Below are positions 35,984 through 45,725 of a stretch of DNA of 64,000 nucleotides, in pieces; positions within the stretch are counted from its first letter, which is position 1, and each line of letters starts with the position of its first letter. The translations under genes and the position numbers were made by a program. Source of the DNA: Flavobacterium sp. I3-2 (GTDB taxonomy: Bacteria; Bacteroidota; Bacteroidia; Flavobacteriales; Flavobacteriaceae); the NCBI RefSeq assembly GCF_013389595.1, contig NZ_CP058306.1:1612001-1676000 (forward strand), written 5' to 3'. Under the pieces are notes generated by a model, which saw only the letters and a list, made by a program, of their open reading frames with translations, ran no database searches and was not told the origin of the DNA.

Positions 35984-36439
35984 TTATAGTTCTGATTTTA
36001 ATTCATCTGCTGTTCTAAAACCCATAATCGTTTTATGAACTTTACCTTTAGAATCTATAATAACCATTGATGGATAACCTTGTATTTTCAGAAAACTGAT
36101 AAATTCATGCATAGCATTTCTGCTGTTTTTTCTGGTTTCTTGATATCCAGGATTTTTATAAGTTAATTTATTAAACTTAATTTCTTCATTTCCTTCCGCA
36201 TTAAATTTTACAGGATTGTAATTTTCGTTAATATACTTAGCTATTTCAGGATTTGAGAAAGTTTGTTTGTCAAGTATTTTACAAGGTCCACACCAAACCG
36301 TGTAAACATCCATAAAAATTGGTTTTTTGTTTTTCTTCTGAGCTGTTATAGCCTCATTAAAACTCATCCATTTAATTTCTTGTGCTTGAGTAGAAATGCT
36401 AATTAAAGCAAATAAAACAAATGCTATTAATTTTTTCAT
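35984..36439 (-). CDS. Periplasmic thioredoxin-like protein
   Basis: This 151-residue protein has a signal peptide ending STQAQ and a thioredoxin fold with the classical CGPC site (Cys50 and Cys53, in TVWCGPCKIL). The cis-Pro loop is QGYPSMVIID. The insertion between the first helix and the core strands is typical of the thioredoxin_7/DUF255-like group. It probably reduces or isomerises disulfides in the periplasm. It converges with comEC, the two stops being nearly adjacent, and no operon partner is seen. Confidence 0.88.
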   Translation of the reverse strand: MKKLIAFVLFALISISTQAQEIKWMSFNEAITAQKKNKKPIFMDVYTVWCGPCKILDKQTFSNPEIAKYINENYNPVKFNAEGNEEIKFNKLTYKNPGYQETRKNSRNAMHEFISFLKIQGYPSMVIIDSKGKVHKTIMGFRTADELKSEL

Positions 36440-36465
36440 TAATTTAAATTTAGGTGTTTATAAAA

Positions 36466-36491
36466 AAATCCGACAGTTTAATGTCGGATTT
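36466..36491 (-). terminator. Rho-independent terminator of POT transporter gene
   Basis: Stem AAATCCGACA/TGTCGGATTT with a 6-base loop. On the minus strand it is followed by TTTTTTT. It terminates the transporter operon ending at 36512. Confidence 0.85.
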
Positions 36492-36511
36492 GTGTATTGC
36501 AAAATGCATGC

Positions 36512-38278
36512 CTATTTAACGCCATGCATTAGTTTTCTTAATACAGGATTTAACGCCATTACTAAAAGCCCTGCTACGATTGGAACAATTGTGAAAATTA
36601 AAAAGAAAACTGATAAAGAATATTCGTTTGTAATGTTTTCAATTTCACCTCCAACAGCGGCAGCTAATTTATTTCCGATTGCAATTGCTAAGTACCAAAT
36701 ACCAAACATAAATGCAATCATTCGCGCTGGTACTAATTTAGAAACATATGATAATCCAACAGGAGATAAGAATAATTCTCCTAAAGTGTGGAATAAATAT
36801 GCTAGTACTAACCAAATCATAGAAACTTTTACGCCTTCTTGAATTCCGTGAGAACCATAAGCTAATAATCCAAATCCTAATGCCATAATAATCAAACCTA
36901 AACCATACTTAATTGCTGCTGGTGGATTAAATTTAGAATCCCAAATTTTTGCAACCGATGAAGCTAATGCGATAATAAAGAATGAGTTTAAGATTGAGAA
37001 CCAAGATGGGTCGATTTCAGATTCTGTTTTTGAGAATTCATTTGTTAACATCCAAATAGCTACAGCCCAAACACCAATGAAAGTGATTGCTAAAACTATG
37101 TTTGACCCAGGTGCTTTTTTAAATGTTTGTTTTGCTAATAAGAATAAAACCCATGAAATAATGATTAACGGAATAACAGTTAATAATGTATTTACGATGT
37201 TAAAGGTAGTTAAAGAAGAACCTGCTAAAGATCTATCAACATTATCTCTTGCAAAGATTACTAATGATGAAGCTCCTTGTTCAAAGGACATCCAAAAGAA
37301 AATAGTAAAGAAAGCAAAAATAGTTACTGCTATCATACGGTCTCTTACAATTGGCGAGTAACGAATAACACGTGAAACAACCAAGAATAAAAATAAGATT
37401 AAACCAATTATAATCATTACCATCGAGCCGTCCATTCCAAACAATTCTTTAGGCAAAATGTGCATACCGCCAATTTTAGATAATGGGTCGTTAAATGCAT
37501 ATAATAAACCAATTGTAGTTGATGCAGCAATTAAGAAATAATCAAGCATTGTGAATGGATTTGGTTTATCTTCTTCACCTTCTTTTAAATCTGCTTTTGC
37601 AGCAGCAGCCTTGGCTAATTTACTTTCTTCTGTTGGTTTGTCACCAATTGAACCAAATAAAGGTTTTGCTAACCAAAACTGTAAAGTTCCTAAAAGCATG
37701 AAAACTCCTGCTAGTCCAAAACCATAATGCCATCCGACATTGTTAGCTAAATAACCACAAAGCATCATTCCGAAGAACGCACCTGCGTTAACTCCCATGT
37801 AGAAAATGGTATAAGCACCGTCTTTCTTCTCTGGAAATGATTTGTACATTTCAGATAAAATTGAAGTCATGTTTGGTTTAAAGAATCCTGTTCCGACTAC
37901 CAAACATCCTAATCCTAAATACATAAAAAGTGGTGTGTCAAATGCCATTAAACCGTGACCAACAGTCATGATAATTGAACCTATTACAACTGCCCATCGA
38001 TATCCAATATATTTATCAGCGATAATACCACCAAAAATAGGAGTGATGTATAATAGCATTGCGTAAGTTCCGTATAATGCTCCAGCATTTTCTGCATTCC
38101 ATCCCCAACCTGGATTGTCACCTGTTAAAGCTGCAGTTAAAAACAAAATTAATAAGATACGCATTCCGTAGAATGAGAATCTTTCCCACATTTCTGTAAA
38201 GAAAAGTACAAATAATCCAGAAGGATGACCTAATACTTTTGATTCAAAAAAATCAGGATTAGAGGTTGTTGTTGACAT
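36512..38278 (-). CDS. Peptide MFS transporter (POT/PTR family), copy A
   Basis: This 588-residue inner-membrane protein is a proton-coupled oligopeptide transporter. It has the POT signature E-x-x-E-R (TEMWERFSFYGMR, residues about 27-39), which couples protons to peptide binding, and the second signature FYMGVNAGAFFGMMLCGY. About 14 helices are predicted, with a charged loop around residues 215-235 (KADLKEGEEDK). It is very similar along its length to the next gene upstream, so the two are tandem paralogues. It is the last gene of a three-transporter run ending in a strong terminator. Confidence 0.93.
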   Translation of the reverse strand: MSTTTSNPDFFESKVLGHPSGLFVLFFTEMWERFSFYGMRILLILFLTAALTGDNPGWGWNAENAGALYGTYAMLLYITPIFGGIIADKYIGYRWAVVIGSIIMTVGHGLMAFDTPLFMYLGLGCLVVGTGFFKPNMTSILSEMYKSFPEKKDGAYTIFYMGVNAGAFFGMMLCGYLANNVGWHYGFGLAGVFMLLGTLQFWLAKPLFGSIGDKPTEESKLAKAAAAKADLKEGEEDKPNPFTMLDYFLIAASTTIGLLYAFNDPLSKIGGMHILPKELFGMDGSMVMIIIGLILFLFLVVSRVIRYSPIVRDRMIAVTIFAFFTIFFWMSFEQGASSLVIFARDNVDRSLAGSSLTTFNIVNTLLTVIPLIIISWVLFLLAKQTFKKAPGSNIVLAITFIGVWAVAIWMLTNEFSKTESEIDPSWFSILNSFFIIALASSVAKIWDSKFNPPAAIKYGLGLIIMALGFGLLAYGSHGIQEGVKVSMIWLVLAYLFHTLGELFLSPVGLSYVSKLVPARMIAFMFGIWYLAIAIGNKLAAAVGGEIENITNEYSLSVFFLIFTIVPIVAGLLVMALNPVLRKLMHGVK

Positions 38279-38319
38279 TTATTTAGATTTTAATTTTTCG
38301 AGTCCGAAAGATACTTAAA

Positions 38320-40071
38320 TTATTTAATTCCGTGCATTAATTTTTTAATTAATGGATTTAGTATCATTACTAAAATTCCGGCAGCTGCAGGAATCGCTGT
38401 AAATAAGAAGAAGAAATGACTTAAAGAATATTCTTGTTGAATCGTTTCAACTTGACCTCCTAAAACAGCAGCTAATTTTTGAGCGATTGCAATTGCTAAG
38501 TACCAAATTCCGAACATGAAAGCAAGCATTCTTCCAGGTACTAATTTAGAAACGTACGATAATCCTACAGGTGAAATAAATAATTCTCCTAACGTGTGGA
38601 ATAAGTATGTTAATACTAAGAATAACATTGAGATTTTAACACCTTCTGAAACTCCCATCGAACCTAATCCTAAAACTAAGAATCCGATTGCTACTAAAAT
38701 TAATCCAAAACCATATTTAAATGCTGCTGAAGGATTGTATTTAGACTCCCATAATTTAGAAACAGTTGAAGCTAATGCGATAATAAAGAATGAATTTAAA
38801 GTAGAGAACCAAGAAACCTTAATTTCTGATGCATCTTTAGAGAATTCATTGTTTAACATCCAAATTACAGCTCCCCAAATAATTACAAAACAGATTATTA
38901 ATATGATATTTGACCAAGCGATTTTAGACCATGTTGCTTTAGCTAATTTTATTAAAACCCATGAAATAATAGTTAGTGGAACAATAGTTAGTAAACCGTT
39001 TATGATATTAAAAGTTAATAATGCAGTTCCTTCTAAACTTCTATCAATATAATCACGAGCAACTAAAACTAAAGAAGTTGCTCCTTGTTCAAAACTCATA
39101 AAGAAGAAAATCAAGAAGAAAGCTAATAAAACAACTGCAAACATTCTATCTCTAACCACTTTGTCATAACGTAAAATACGAGATACAATCATGTAAATGA
39201 AAATGATTAATGCAATGATAATCATGATGTATTGTCCACGTAAGAAAGGCGTGTCAAGGAAAGCAAATATATCTACAATTTTGCTTTTTGATAATGGGTC
39301 GTTGAATGCGTATAGAAAACCAATAATACCAACTATTGCAATTAAAACATAATCTGTAATTGTAAACGGGTTGCGTTTGTCTGTATCTTCTGAAGCCTTA
39401 GCAGCCACCGCTTCTTTATCTTTATTGATAATTCCTAAATTACCCATTAACGGTTTAGATAATGCAAACTGAATGGTTCCTAATAACATGAAAATACCCG
39501 CTAATCCAAATCCCCAATGCCAACCTTCTGTTTCTGCAACGTAACCACAAAGCAACATTCCAAAGAAAGCACCTGCGTTAACTCCCATGTAGAAAATGGT
39601 ATAAGCGCCGTCTTTCTTTTCTGGTAAATCTTTATACATTTCTCCTAAAATCGATGGCATATTTGGTTTGAAGAAACCTGTTCCAATTACCAAACACGCT
39701 AATCCAATAAAAAACATAATAGGTGTGTCAAACGCCATGGCCGCATGTCCGATGGTCATTACAATTGCTCCAATGATTACAGCCATTCTAGAACCAATGT
39801 ATTTATCGGCAATGATTCCTCCAAAAATTGGAGTTAAGTAAAGCATCATCGCATAAGTTCCGTATAATGCTCCAGCTTCTTCAGCAGTCCAAGCCCATCC
39901 TGATTTTGGGTCACCTGTAATAACAGCTGCTGTTAAAAATTGGATTAATAAAACACGCATTCCGTAGAACGAAAAACGCTCCCACATTTCTGTAAAGAAA
40001 AGTACAAAAAGTCCCGATCGTTGTCCTAATACATTTGATTTGTAAAAGTCTTTGGTTAATTTAGTATCCAT
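38320..40071 (-). CDS. Peptide MFS transporter (POT/PTR family), copy B
   Basis: This 583-residue protein is a POT-family di/tripeptide-proton symporter. The motif TEMWERFSFYGMR with both Glu and the Arg is intact, as are GTGFFKPN and FYMGVNAGAFFGMLLCGY. Long stretches are identical to copy A, so it arose by tandem duplication; divergence is greatest in the central loop (KDKEAVAAKASEDTDKR) and near the termini. It lies 41 bases upstream of copy A and 29 bases downstream of the divergent transporter gene, with no promoter in the gaps. Co-transcription is likely. Confidence 0.93.
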   Translation of the reverse strand: MDTKLTKDFYKSNVLGQRSGLFVLFFTEMWERFSFYGMRVLLIQFLTAAVITGDPKSGWAWTAEEAGALYGTYAMMLYLTPIFGGIIADKYIGSRMAVIIGAIVMTIGHAAMAFDTPIMFFIGLACLVIGTGFFKPNMPSILGEMYKDLPEKKDGAYTIFYMGVNAGAFFGMLLCGYVAETEGWHWGFGLAGIFMLLGTIQFALSKPLMGNLGIINKDKEAVAAKASEDTDKRNPFTITDYVLIAIVGIIGFLYAFNDPLSKSKIVDIFAFLDTPFLRGQYIMIIIALIIFIYMIVSRILRYDKVVRDRMFAVVLLAFFLIFFFMSFEQGATSLVLVARDYIDRSLEGTALLTFNIINGLLTIVPLTIISWVLIKLAKATWSKIAWSNIILIICFVIIWGAVIWMLNNEFSKDASEIKVSWFSTLNSFFIIALASTVSKLWESKYNPSAAFKYGFGLILVAIGFLVLGLGSMGVSEGVKISMLFLVLTYLFHTLGELFISPVGLSYVSKLVPGRMLAFMFGIWYLAIAIAQKLAAVLGGQVETIQQEYSLSHFFFLFTAIPAAAGILVMILNPLIKKLMHGIK

Positions 40072-40100
40072 TCGAATTTAAGGTTGATTTATATTTTATT

Positions 40101-41750
40101 TTAAGATTGATTAGAGTTCTTCTTTTCAAGTGGTCTTACGATTAATTTGTCGTAAATTGATAATGAGATTATTGAGAATAAACCGATTCCTACGATAACA
40201 TACCAAATTTTATTTGGGTCGTAAGTATTCCAAAGCATATCGGTCATTTCCCAATGTGTCATTTGTAATTTTTGTTCTGCTAAAGTGAAATATTCGTTTT
40301 TAGAGAAAGGTAAATGTACTTGCGAAATATCGATGTTTTTTGAAAGTGCATATTCGTTTAACGATGTAGCCACCGATTTCCAATCGACTGATTCAGCTTT
40401 TAGATTGAATTGATTTTCAAACTGAGCAATCGAAATATTTAATGCTTTTGCACCTTCTTCGATGAATTGTTCTTTAGTAACTACTTCGGGCATTTCAATG
40501 TTTCTACTAACCATTTCTCGTTTTAATAACGATAATTTATCTGACCAATTTTGGTACAATCCACCTGAAATAAAACTGGTTACAAAATAACTTGCAGCAA
40601 CAGGTAAAAAGTAAGTTCCTTGGTATAAACCTTCTTTTCCTTTTGGAGTGATTAAGGCGATAAATGACGAAACCGTTGGTGAAGACATCATTTCTCCAAT
40701 TGCGAAAATCATTGTGCCAATTATCGTAAACCAAACATTGTCGGTGTAAAACGTTAAACCGATACCAATTGTTGCTACTACAGCTCCGCGAATTACCGCA
40801 TTGATGTGACGCATTTTTATGACCATAAATGAAATTGGAATCTGTAATAAAATAATCATTAACGAATCGATGTTAGTGAACCATTCCGGTTTAACTAATC
40901 CATCTTGGGTAAGTAATCTTCCTAAAAATGGAATGTTTTTATTTAACCAATCGCTTATTGCCGATGAATTTACCCAATCTTCGATGAAATTTGGAAGCGT
41001 GTTAAATAACTGATTAAACATCGTCCAAAATCCAACCATTAATAAAAGTAAGATTCCTAAACGGACATCTTTTAAAGCTTCGAATATTCCTTTGATTGAA
41101 TCTCCAATTGCTTTGCCGATTGAATCTTTTGGTTTTTCTACTTTTGGTTCTTTATAAAATAAAAGTAAAACAATTAGATTGATTGCAATTACTGTTGCTG
41201 CTTGTATGAAGATGATTTTCCATCCAAAAGAAGTTCGTAAACCTGATGACATTGAAGGTCCAATAAATCCACCAATGTTTACCATCATATAAAAAATACC
41301 AAAGCCCATGGTTCCGGTAGTTTCGTTTGTGTTTCTCGCGATAATTGCAGAAGCTACCGGTTTAAAAAATGCGGCTCCAATAGCAACAAGTAAGAAAACC
41401 AAATAAACATTAGAGTAGGAAGTGACTTCGCCTAGCATATAATAACCACAAATCATGATTGCGAATGAAATGGCTAAAGATATTTTATAACCAATTCTGT
41501 CTGCAATAACACCAAAAAATAAAGGTAAGAAGTATAAAATCCCTACAATATTTCCCATGATGTTACCTTTCTGAATGTGGTCAAAACCTAAACCACCAGC
41601 ATCTGTTGATCCAACAAGATAAAGTCCAAAAAGTGTATAAATTCCGTACCAAGCCCAGCGTTCCATTAATTCCATGAAACTCGCAAGCCAGAAATTTTTA
41701 TTAAATGAACCTATGGTATTCCACAACGAAGGTTTGTTGTTTTCTAACAT
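40101..41750 (-). CDS. Divergent POT-like MFS transporter with extra C-terminal insert
   Basis: This 549-residue protein is related to POT carriers but clearly divergent. The ExxER motif is kept in altered surroundings (FMELMERWAWYGIY), and GAAFFKPVAS and FYMMVNIGGFIGPSMS replace the usual signatures. Residues about 405-510, before the last helix, hold an extra soluble helical region (around KREMVSRNIEMPEVVTKEQF and further to HWEMTDMLW). In the true POT copies this place is a short loop. It leads a run of three transporters on the minus strand. The substrate may not be a simple dipeptide. Confidence 0.82.
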   Translation of the reverse strand: MLENNKPSLWNTIGSFNKNFWLASFMELMERWAWYGIYTLFGLYLVGSTDAGGLGFDHIQKGNIMGNIVGILYFLPLFFGVIADRIGYKISLAISFAIMICGYYMLGEVTSYSNVYLVFLLVAIGAAFFKPVASAIIARNTNETTGTMGFGIFYMMVNIGGFIGPSMSSGLRTSFGWKIIFIQAATVIAINLIVLLLFYKEPKVEKPKDSIGKAIGDSIKGIFEALKDVRLGILLLLMVGFWTMFNQLFNTLPNFIEDWVNSSAISDWLNKNIPFLGRLLTQDGLVKPEWFTNIDSLMIILLQIPISFMVIKMRHINAVIRGAVVATIGIGLTFYTDNVWFTIIGTMIFAIGEMMSSPTVSSFIALITPKGKEGLYQGTYFLPVAASYFVTSFISGGLYQNWSDKLSLLKREMVSRNIEMPEVVTKEQFIEEGAKALNISIAQFENQFNLKAESVDWKSVATSLNEYALSKNIDISQVHLPFSKNEYFTLAEQKLQMTHWEMTDMLWNTYDPNKIWYVIVGIGLFSIISLSIYDKLIVRPLEKKNSNQS

Positions 41751-41814
41751 GAAATTTTAAAAAATAGTTAAGTTTACAAATAAAAGAAAATATTTAGATA
41801 AATGCATAAAAAAA

Positions 41815-41832
41815 AGCGACCTAAAGGTCGCT
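41815..41832 (-). terminator. Rho-independent terminator of DPP IV-POT operon
   Basis: Stem AGCGACC/GGTCGCT with loop TAAA, followed on the minus strand by seven or more T. It separates the dppIV-POT unit from the next three transporters. Confidence 0.8.
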
Positions 41833-41840
41833 AAGTTTTA

Positions 41841-43370
41841 TTATTTAACTTCTTGCATTAGTTTTCGAACAAGAGGTGAAATGATTATTAATACAATTCC
41901 TGCAATAATTGAGTAAAGTGCAATTTCTTTATATCCGGCTGTGTAAGTCATTAGTTTATCTAGATTTGAACCGCCTTCTACAACAGAATCAGACATACTT
42001 GAACCTATAATTCCTGCAACATATTGACCGTACGCTGAAGCTAAAAACCACATTCCCATCATCATTCCTTGTAAATTCTGAGTTGATAATTTGGTCATGA
42101 TCGATAATCCGATTGGAGATAAACACAATTCACCAAAAGTAATTACAAGTAAAGCTAATGTGAAGAAATCTAAAGAAGTAATTCCAGCTGCGTCAGCAAA
42201 AAATCGTGTTCCAAAAAGTACATAATATCCTAATCCTAAGAAAATAAATCCTAAGCCGAATTTAATTACTGTATTTGGGTTTAATTTCTTTTTTGCTAAC
42301 CAAATCCATAATGCACCAAAAATTGGAGCCAAAAGAATGATGAATAATGCACCTCCTGAATTGTTTACTCCATTCGGATCTAAATGAATACCCAATAAAT
42401 CCGAATTTAAATTATTGGCCGCAAAAATGCTTAAAGATCCGCCTGCTTGTTCGTAAATTCCCCAGAATAAAATAGAAAAGAAAATGAAAACTAAAGCAGC
42501 GTATAATTTTTTACGATCTTCAACACTTACTTTGGTCATTTCGTAAAACAAATAAAGCAAGGTTAAAGGTCCAATGGTGAACATGAAATAATCAGTGTAA
42601 TCCGTGTTTTTTACCATTGCCATGATTAATGGAATTGAAACAATCGAAGCTGCGTAAACCGTAATTTCTTTCCAAAGCGGCATTTTTGTAATCTCACCTG
42701 ATTTTGAGATTTGTTTCGGTTGTAATCCAATTGGTCCTAAACTTTTTTTAGTGAAATAAAAGTTGATTAAACTAATAATCATAACAAAAGCTGCTAAACC
42801 AAAAGCTACATTCCAACGTTGTGATACTTCAATAACATCTGAAAATAAATGACCTTTTCCAACAGCAATACACAAATAACCTCCGATAAATGCACCTATG
42901 TTAATTCCGGCGTAGAACAACGAAAAACCGGCATCAGTTCTAGGATCGCCTTTTCTGTATAATTCACCAACCATAGTAGAAATATTTGGTTTAAAGAAAC
43001 CTGTTCCAACAACGGTAAAGGCAATTCCTACAAAAAATAAATCATACGGATTTGTTGCCAATAACGCACTTCCGATTATCATTAAAAAGCCACCCCAAAA
43101 AAGTGATTTTCTAAAGCCTAAAATTTTGTCAGCAAATAAACCACCAACAAAAGTAAATGCGTAAACAAAAGCTTGAATTGCCGCATATTGTAATTGCGAT
43201 TGACCTTCGGCTAATTTTAATTGATCAATCATGAAGAATACAAGCATTCCTCGCATTCCGTAGAAACAAAATCTTTCCCACATTTCTGAAAAGAAAAGAC
43301 TCCAAATTTGTTTTGGATATTTTCCTTCGAAATTATGAATTGCTTCTAATTGTTTTTGTTCTGCATTCAT
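41841..43370 (-). CDS. Peptide MFS transporter (POT/PTR family), DPP IV-linked
   Basis: This 509-residue protein has the POT signature SEMWERFCFYGMRGMLVFF and GTGFFKPNISTMVGELY, and about 12-14 helices. It is less similar to copies A and B than they are to each other. Its start lies 11 bases after the dipeptidyl peptidase IV stop on the same strand, and a terminator follows, so the pair forms a two-gene operon. The expected function is import of the dipeptides, especially Xaa-Pro, that DPP IV releases in the periplasm. Confidence 0.93.
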   Translation of the reverse strand: MNAEQKQLEAIHNFEGKYPKQIWSLFFSEMWERFCFYGMRGMLVFFMIDQLKLAEGQSQLQYAAIQAFVYAFTFVGGLFADKILGFRKSLFWGGFLMIIGSALLATNPYDLFFVGIAFTVVGTGFFKPNISTMVGELYRKGDPRTDAGFSLFYAGINIGAFIGGYLCIAVGKGHLFSDVIEVSQRWNVAFGLAAFVMIISLINFYFTKKSLGPIGLQPKQISKSGEITKMPLWKEITVYAASIVSIPLIMAMVKNTDYTDYFMFTIGPLTLLYLFYEMTKVSVEDRKKLYAALVFIFFSILFWGIYEQAGGSLSIFAANNLNSDLLGIHLDPNGVNNSGGALFIILLAPIFGALWIWLAKKKLNPNTVIKFGLGFIFLGLGYYVLFGTRFFADAAGITSLDFFTLALLVITFGELCLSPIGLSIMTKLSTQNLQGMMMGMWFLASAYGQYVAGIIGSSMSDSVVEGGSNLDKLMTYTAGYKEIALYSIIAGIVLIIISPLVRKLMQEVK

Positions 43371-43381
43371 AAATTTTATTA

Positions 43382-45553
43382 TTATAAGTTTTCTTTAATA
43401 TATTCCGTCATTTTGGTGTATAACTGCTCGCGCGTTTTTCCACCGTAAATGCCGTGGTTTTTATCTGGATAAATTTCCGAATCGAATTTTTTATTCTGAT
43501 GAACCAAAGCATTGATTAAAACCATCGCATTTTGTACATGTACATTATCATCTGCTGTTCCGTGAATCAATAAGTAATTACCTTTTAAATTTCCAGCATA
43601 AGTAATTGGCGAATTTTCATCGTAACCTTTTGGATTTTCTTGCGGAGTTGATAAAAAACGTTCGGTGTAAACCGTATCATAAAAACGCCAAGAAGTTACC
43701 GGAGCTACAGCAATTGCAGTCTTAAAAACTTCTGGAGCTTGAAATAAAGCGTTCGATGACATAAAACCACCAAAACTCCATCCCCAAATTCCAATGCGAT
43801 TTTCGTCAATGAAATTTTTCTTTGCCATTTCTTTAGCAACAAAAACTTGGTCTTCGACTTCAAATCTCCCTAAATTATTTTGAGTTGTTTTCTTAAAATC
43901 GGCACCTTTATAACCAGTTCCTCTTCCGTCAACACATAAAACAATATAATCTTCTTGTGTCAAAAGTGCATGCCAATAATCGTTACTTGTCAACCATTCG
44001 TCAGCTACCGTTTGAGAACCTGGACCAGAATATTGATACATCAACATCGGATATTTTTTGTTCGGGTCAAAGTTTTTAGGCTTCATCATGTAAGCATTTA
44101 AAACATCACCTTTGGCATTTTTAATTTCGAAAAATTCCTTTTCAGGTAAATCATACGATTTTAATTTATCTTCTAAAGCTTTGTTTGATACGATGGTTTT
44201 GATTTCTTTTCCATTTGAAGTTTCGTTCAAAGTATACGTTGGCGCATTTTTGTTTGATGAAAACGTATTGATGAAATACTCAAAATTCGGACTAAAAGTT
44301 GCTTTATTGGTTCCGTTATTTTGCGTTAATCGTTTTTTATTTTTTCCGTTTAAATCAATGCTGTAAACATCGCGTTTGGTTGAGCCGTTTTCAACCGATT
44401 GATAATAAATTTTAGATTTCTTTTTATCGAAACCGTAATAATCGGTTACTTCCCAATTTCCTTTAGTGATTTGATTTTTCAGCTTTCCGTTTTTATCGTA
44501 ATGATAAATATGATTGAAGCCGTCTTTTTCGCTTGTCCAAATAAAACTGTTATCGTCTAAGAAAGTTAAATTGTCTGTGATATCAACATAGGCTTTATCT
44601 TTCTCGTTTAACACGATGTTGAAGTCAGCCGTATTTCCATCGATAAACAATAAATCTAAATTGTTTTGATGACGATTTAAAACTTGCGCACTTAATACGT
44701 TGGCATCATTGGTCCATTTGATTCTCGGAATATAAAAATCGTTGTATTTTCCTAAATCAACTTTCGTGGTTTTGTTGGTTTTTAAATCGTAAATATGAAG
44801 GGAAACTTTTGCGTTTTTTTCTCCTGCTTTCGGATATTTAAAAACTTGTTGTGTTGGATATAATCCATCACCGTAAACATCCATTGAAAATTCAGGAACT
44901 TCGGTTTCATCAAATTTTATGTAAGCGATTTTTGTTCCGTCGGCATTCCAATCGTACGCACGAACAAAAGCAAATTCTTCTTCGTAAACCCAATCGGTAA
45001 TTCCATTGATGATTTTATTTTTCACGCCATCGTTGGTAATCTGAATGGTTTTATTCAAATTTAAATCGTTAATAAAAATGTTATTGTCGTAAACGTAAGC
45101 GATTTTTGAACCATCGTAATTGAATTGCGGTTCTTGAATTTCGTTATCTGAAATCTTTACCAATTTATTGGTATTTAAATCGTAAGTATAAAAAAGCGAC
45201 GTAAACGAATGACGATAAATAGGATTGTAGTTGGTTGCAATTAGCAACTTGGTTTCATCGTTATTGAAACTGTATTCTGAAATTTCGGTTAATTCCGGAA
45301 AGTTTTTTGTATTTAAAATATTCTTTGTTCTTTCTAACGTTGCAAAATCGTATAAGTCAATTTGGTATGATTTATTGCCACGGTTGTAATCTAAAACCGT
45401 GTAAGCATTGGTGTTTTTCATGGCGTTTAACGAAGTCATTCCTTGCGTTCTAAACGTTCCGTTCCAAATTTCTTCCTGACTTATTTTTTTTTGAGCTGTA
45501 GCCGAAATTCCAGCAAGCAATAAAAAGGCTAACGTATATTTTATATTTTTCAT
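43382..45553 (-). CDS. Dipeptidyl peptidase IV (S9 prolyl oligopeptidase family)
   Basis: This 723-residue secreted serine peptidase removes Xaa-Pro or Xaa-Ala dipeptides from peptide N-termini. It has a signal peptide ending SATAQ and a DPP IV N-terminal beta-propeller (about residues 60-440) including the VYEEEFAFVRAYDWNADG segment, whose Glu pair binds the substrate amino terminus. The C-terminal alpha/beta hydrolase domain has GIWGWSFGGFMS (Ser, about residue 595), HGTADDNVHVQN (Asp, about 671) and DKNHGIYGG (His, about 702). It is the first gene of a unit with a POT transporter. Confidence 0.95.
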   Translation of the reverse strand: MKNIKYTLAFLLLAGISATAQKKISQEEIWNGTFRTQGMTSLNAMKNTNAYTVLDYNRGNKSYQIDLYDFATLERTKNILNTKNFPELTEISEYSFNNDETKLLIATNYNPIYRHSFTSLFYTYDLNTNKLVKISDNEIQEPQFNYDGSKIAYVYDNNIFINDLNLNKTIQITNDGVKNKIINGITDWVYEEEFAFVRAYDWNADGTKIAYIKFDETEVPEFSMDVYGDGLYPTQQVFKYPKAGEKNAKVSLHIYDLKTNKTTKVDLGKYNDFYIPRIKWTNDANVLSAQVLNRHQNNLDLLFIDGNTADFNIVLNEKDKAYVDITDNLTFLDDNSFIWTSEKDGFNHIYHYDKNGKLKNQITKGNWEVTDYYGFDKKKSKIYYQSVENGSTKRDVYSIDLNGKNKKRLTQNNGTNKATFSPNFEYFINTFSSNKNAPTYTLNETSNGKEIKTIVSNKALEDKLKSYDLPEKEFFEIKNAKGDVLNAYMMKPKNFDPNKKYPMLMYQYSGPGSQTVADEWLTSNDYWHALLTQEDYIVLCVDGRGTGYKGADFKKTTQNNLGRFEVEDQVFVAKEMAKKNFIDENRIGIWGWSFGGFMSSNALFQAPEVFKTAIAVAPVTSWRFYDTVYTERFLSTPQENPKGYDENSPITYAGNLKGNYLLIHGTADDNVHVQNAMVLINALVHQNKKFDSEIYPDKNHGIYGGKTREQLYTKMTEYIKENL

Positions 45554-45696
45554 TAAAATTTATTTTCTGATGCGAAGGTTACAAAGTAAATCATTTTTTG
45601 GAAATAGGGAAATCATTTTTTTATTAGCTACAGATTGATTGAATGTTTGTTTTATAATGTAATTATTAAATAAAAAATCCAATTCATAAGAATGTG

Positions 45697-45704
45697 TATC
45701 TTTG
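45697..45704 (+). promoter_or_regulatory. -7 promoter element (TATCTTTG) of HMG-CoA reductase gene
   Basis: Perfect TAnnTTTG, 21 bases before the ATG. Divergent from the DPP IV gene, whose own candidate -7 (TTACTTTG, minus strand, about 45582) has one mismatch. Confidence 0.55.
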
Positions 45705-45725
45705 TGCAAAATTTAAGCACAAAAA

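Noticed and set aside
38516..39052. 178-codon plus-strand open frame antisense to a POT transporter
   Set aside because: The transporter on the minus strand is unambiguous and the opposite frame is a mirror of its codon bias. No domain or start context.
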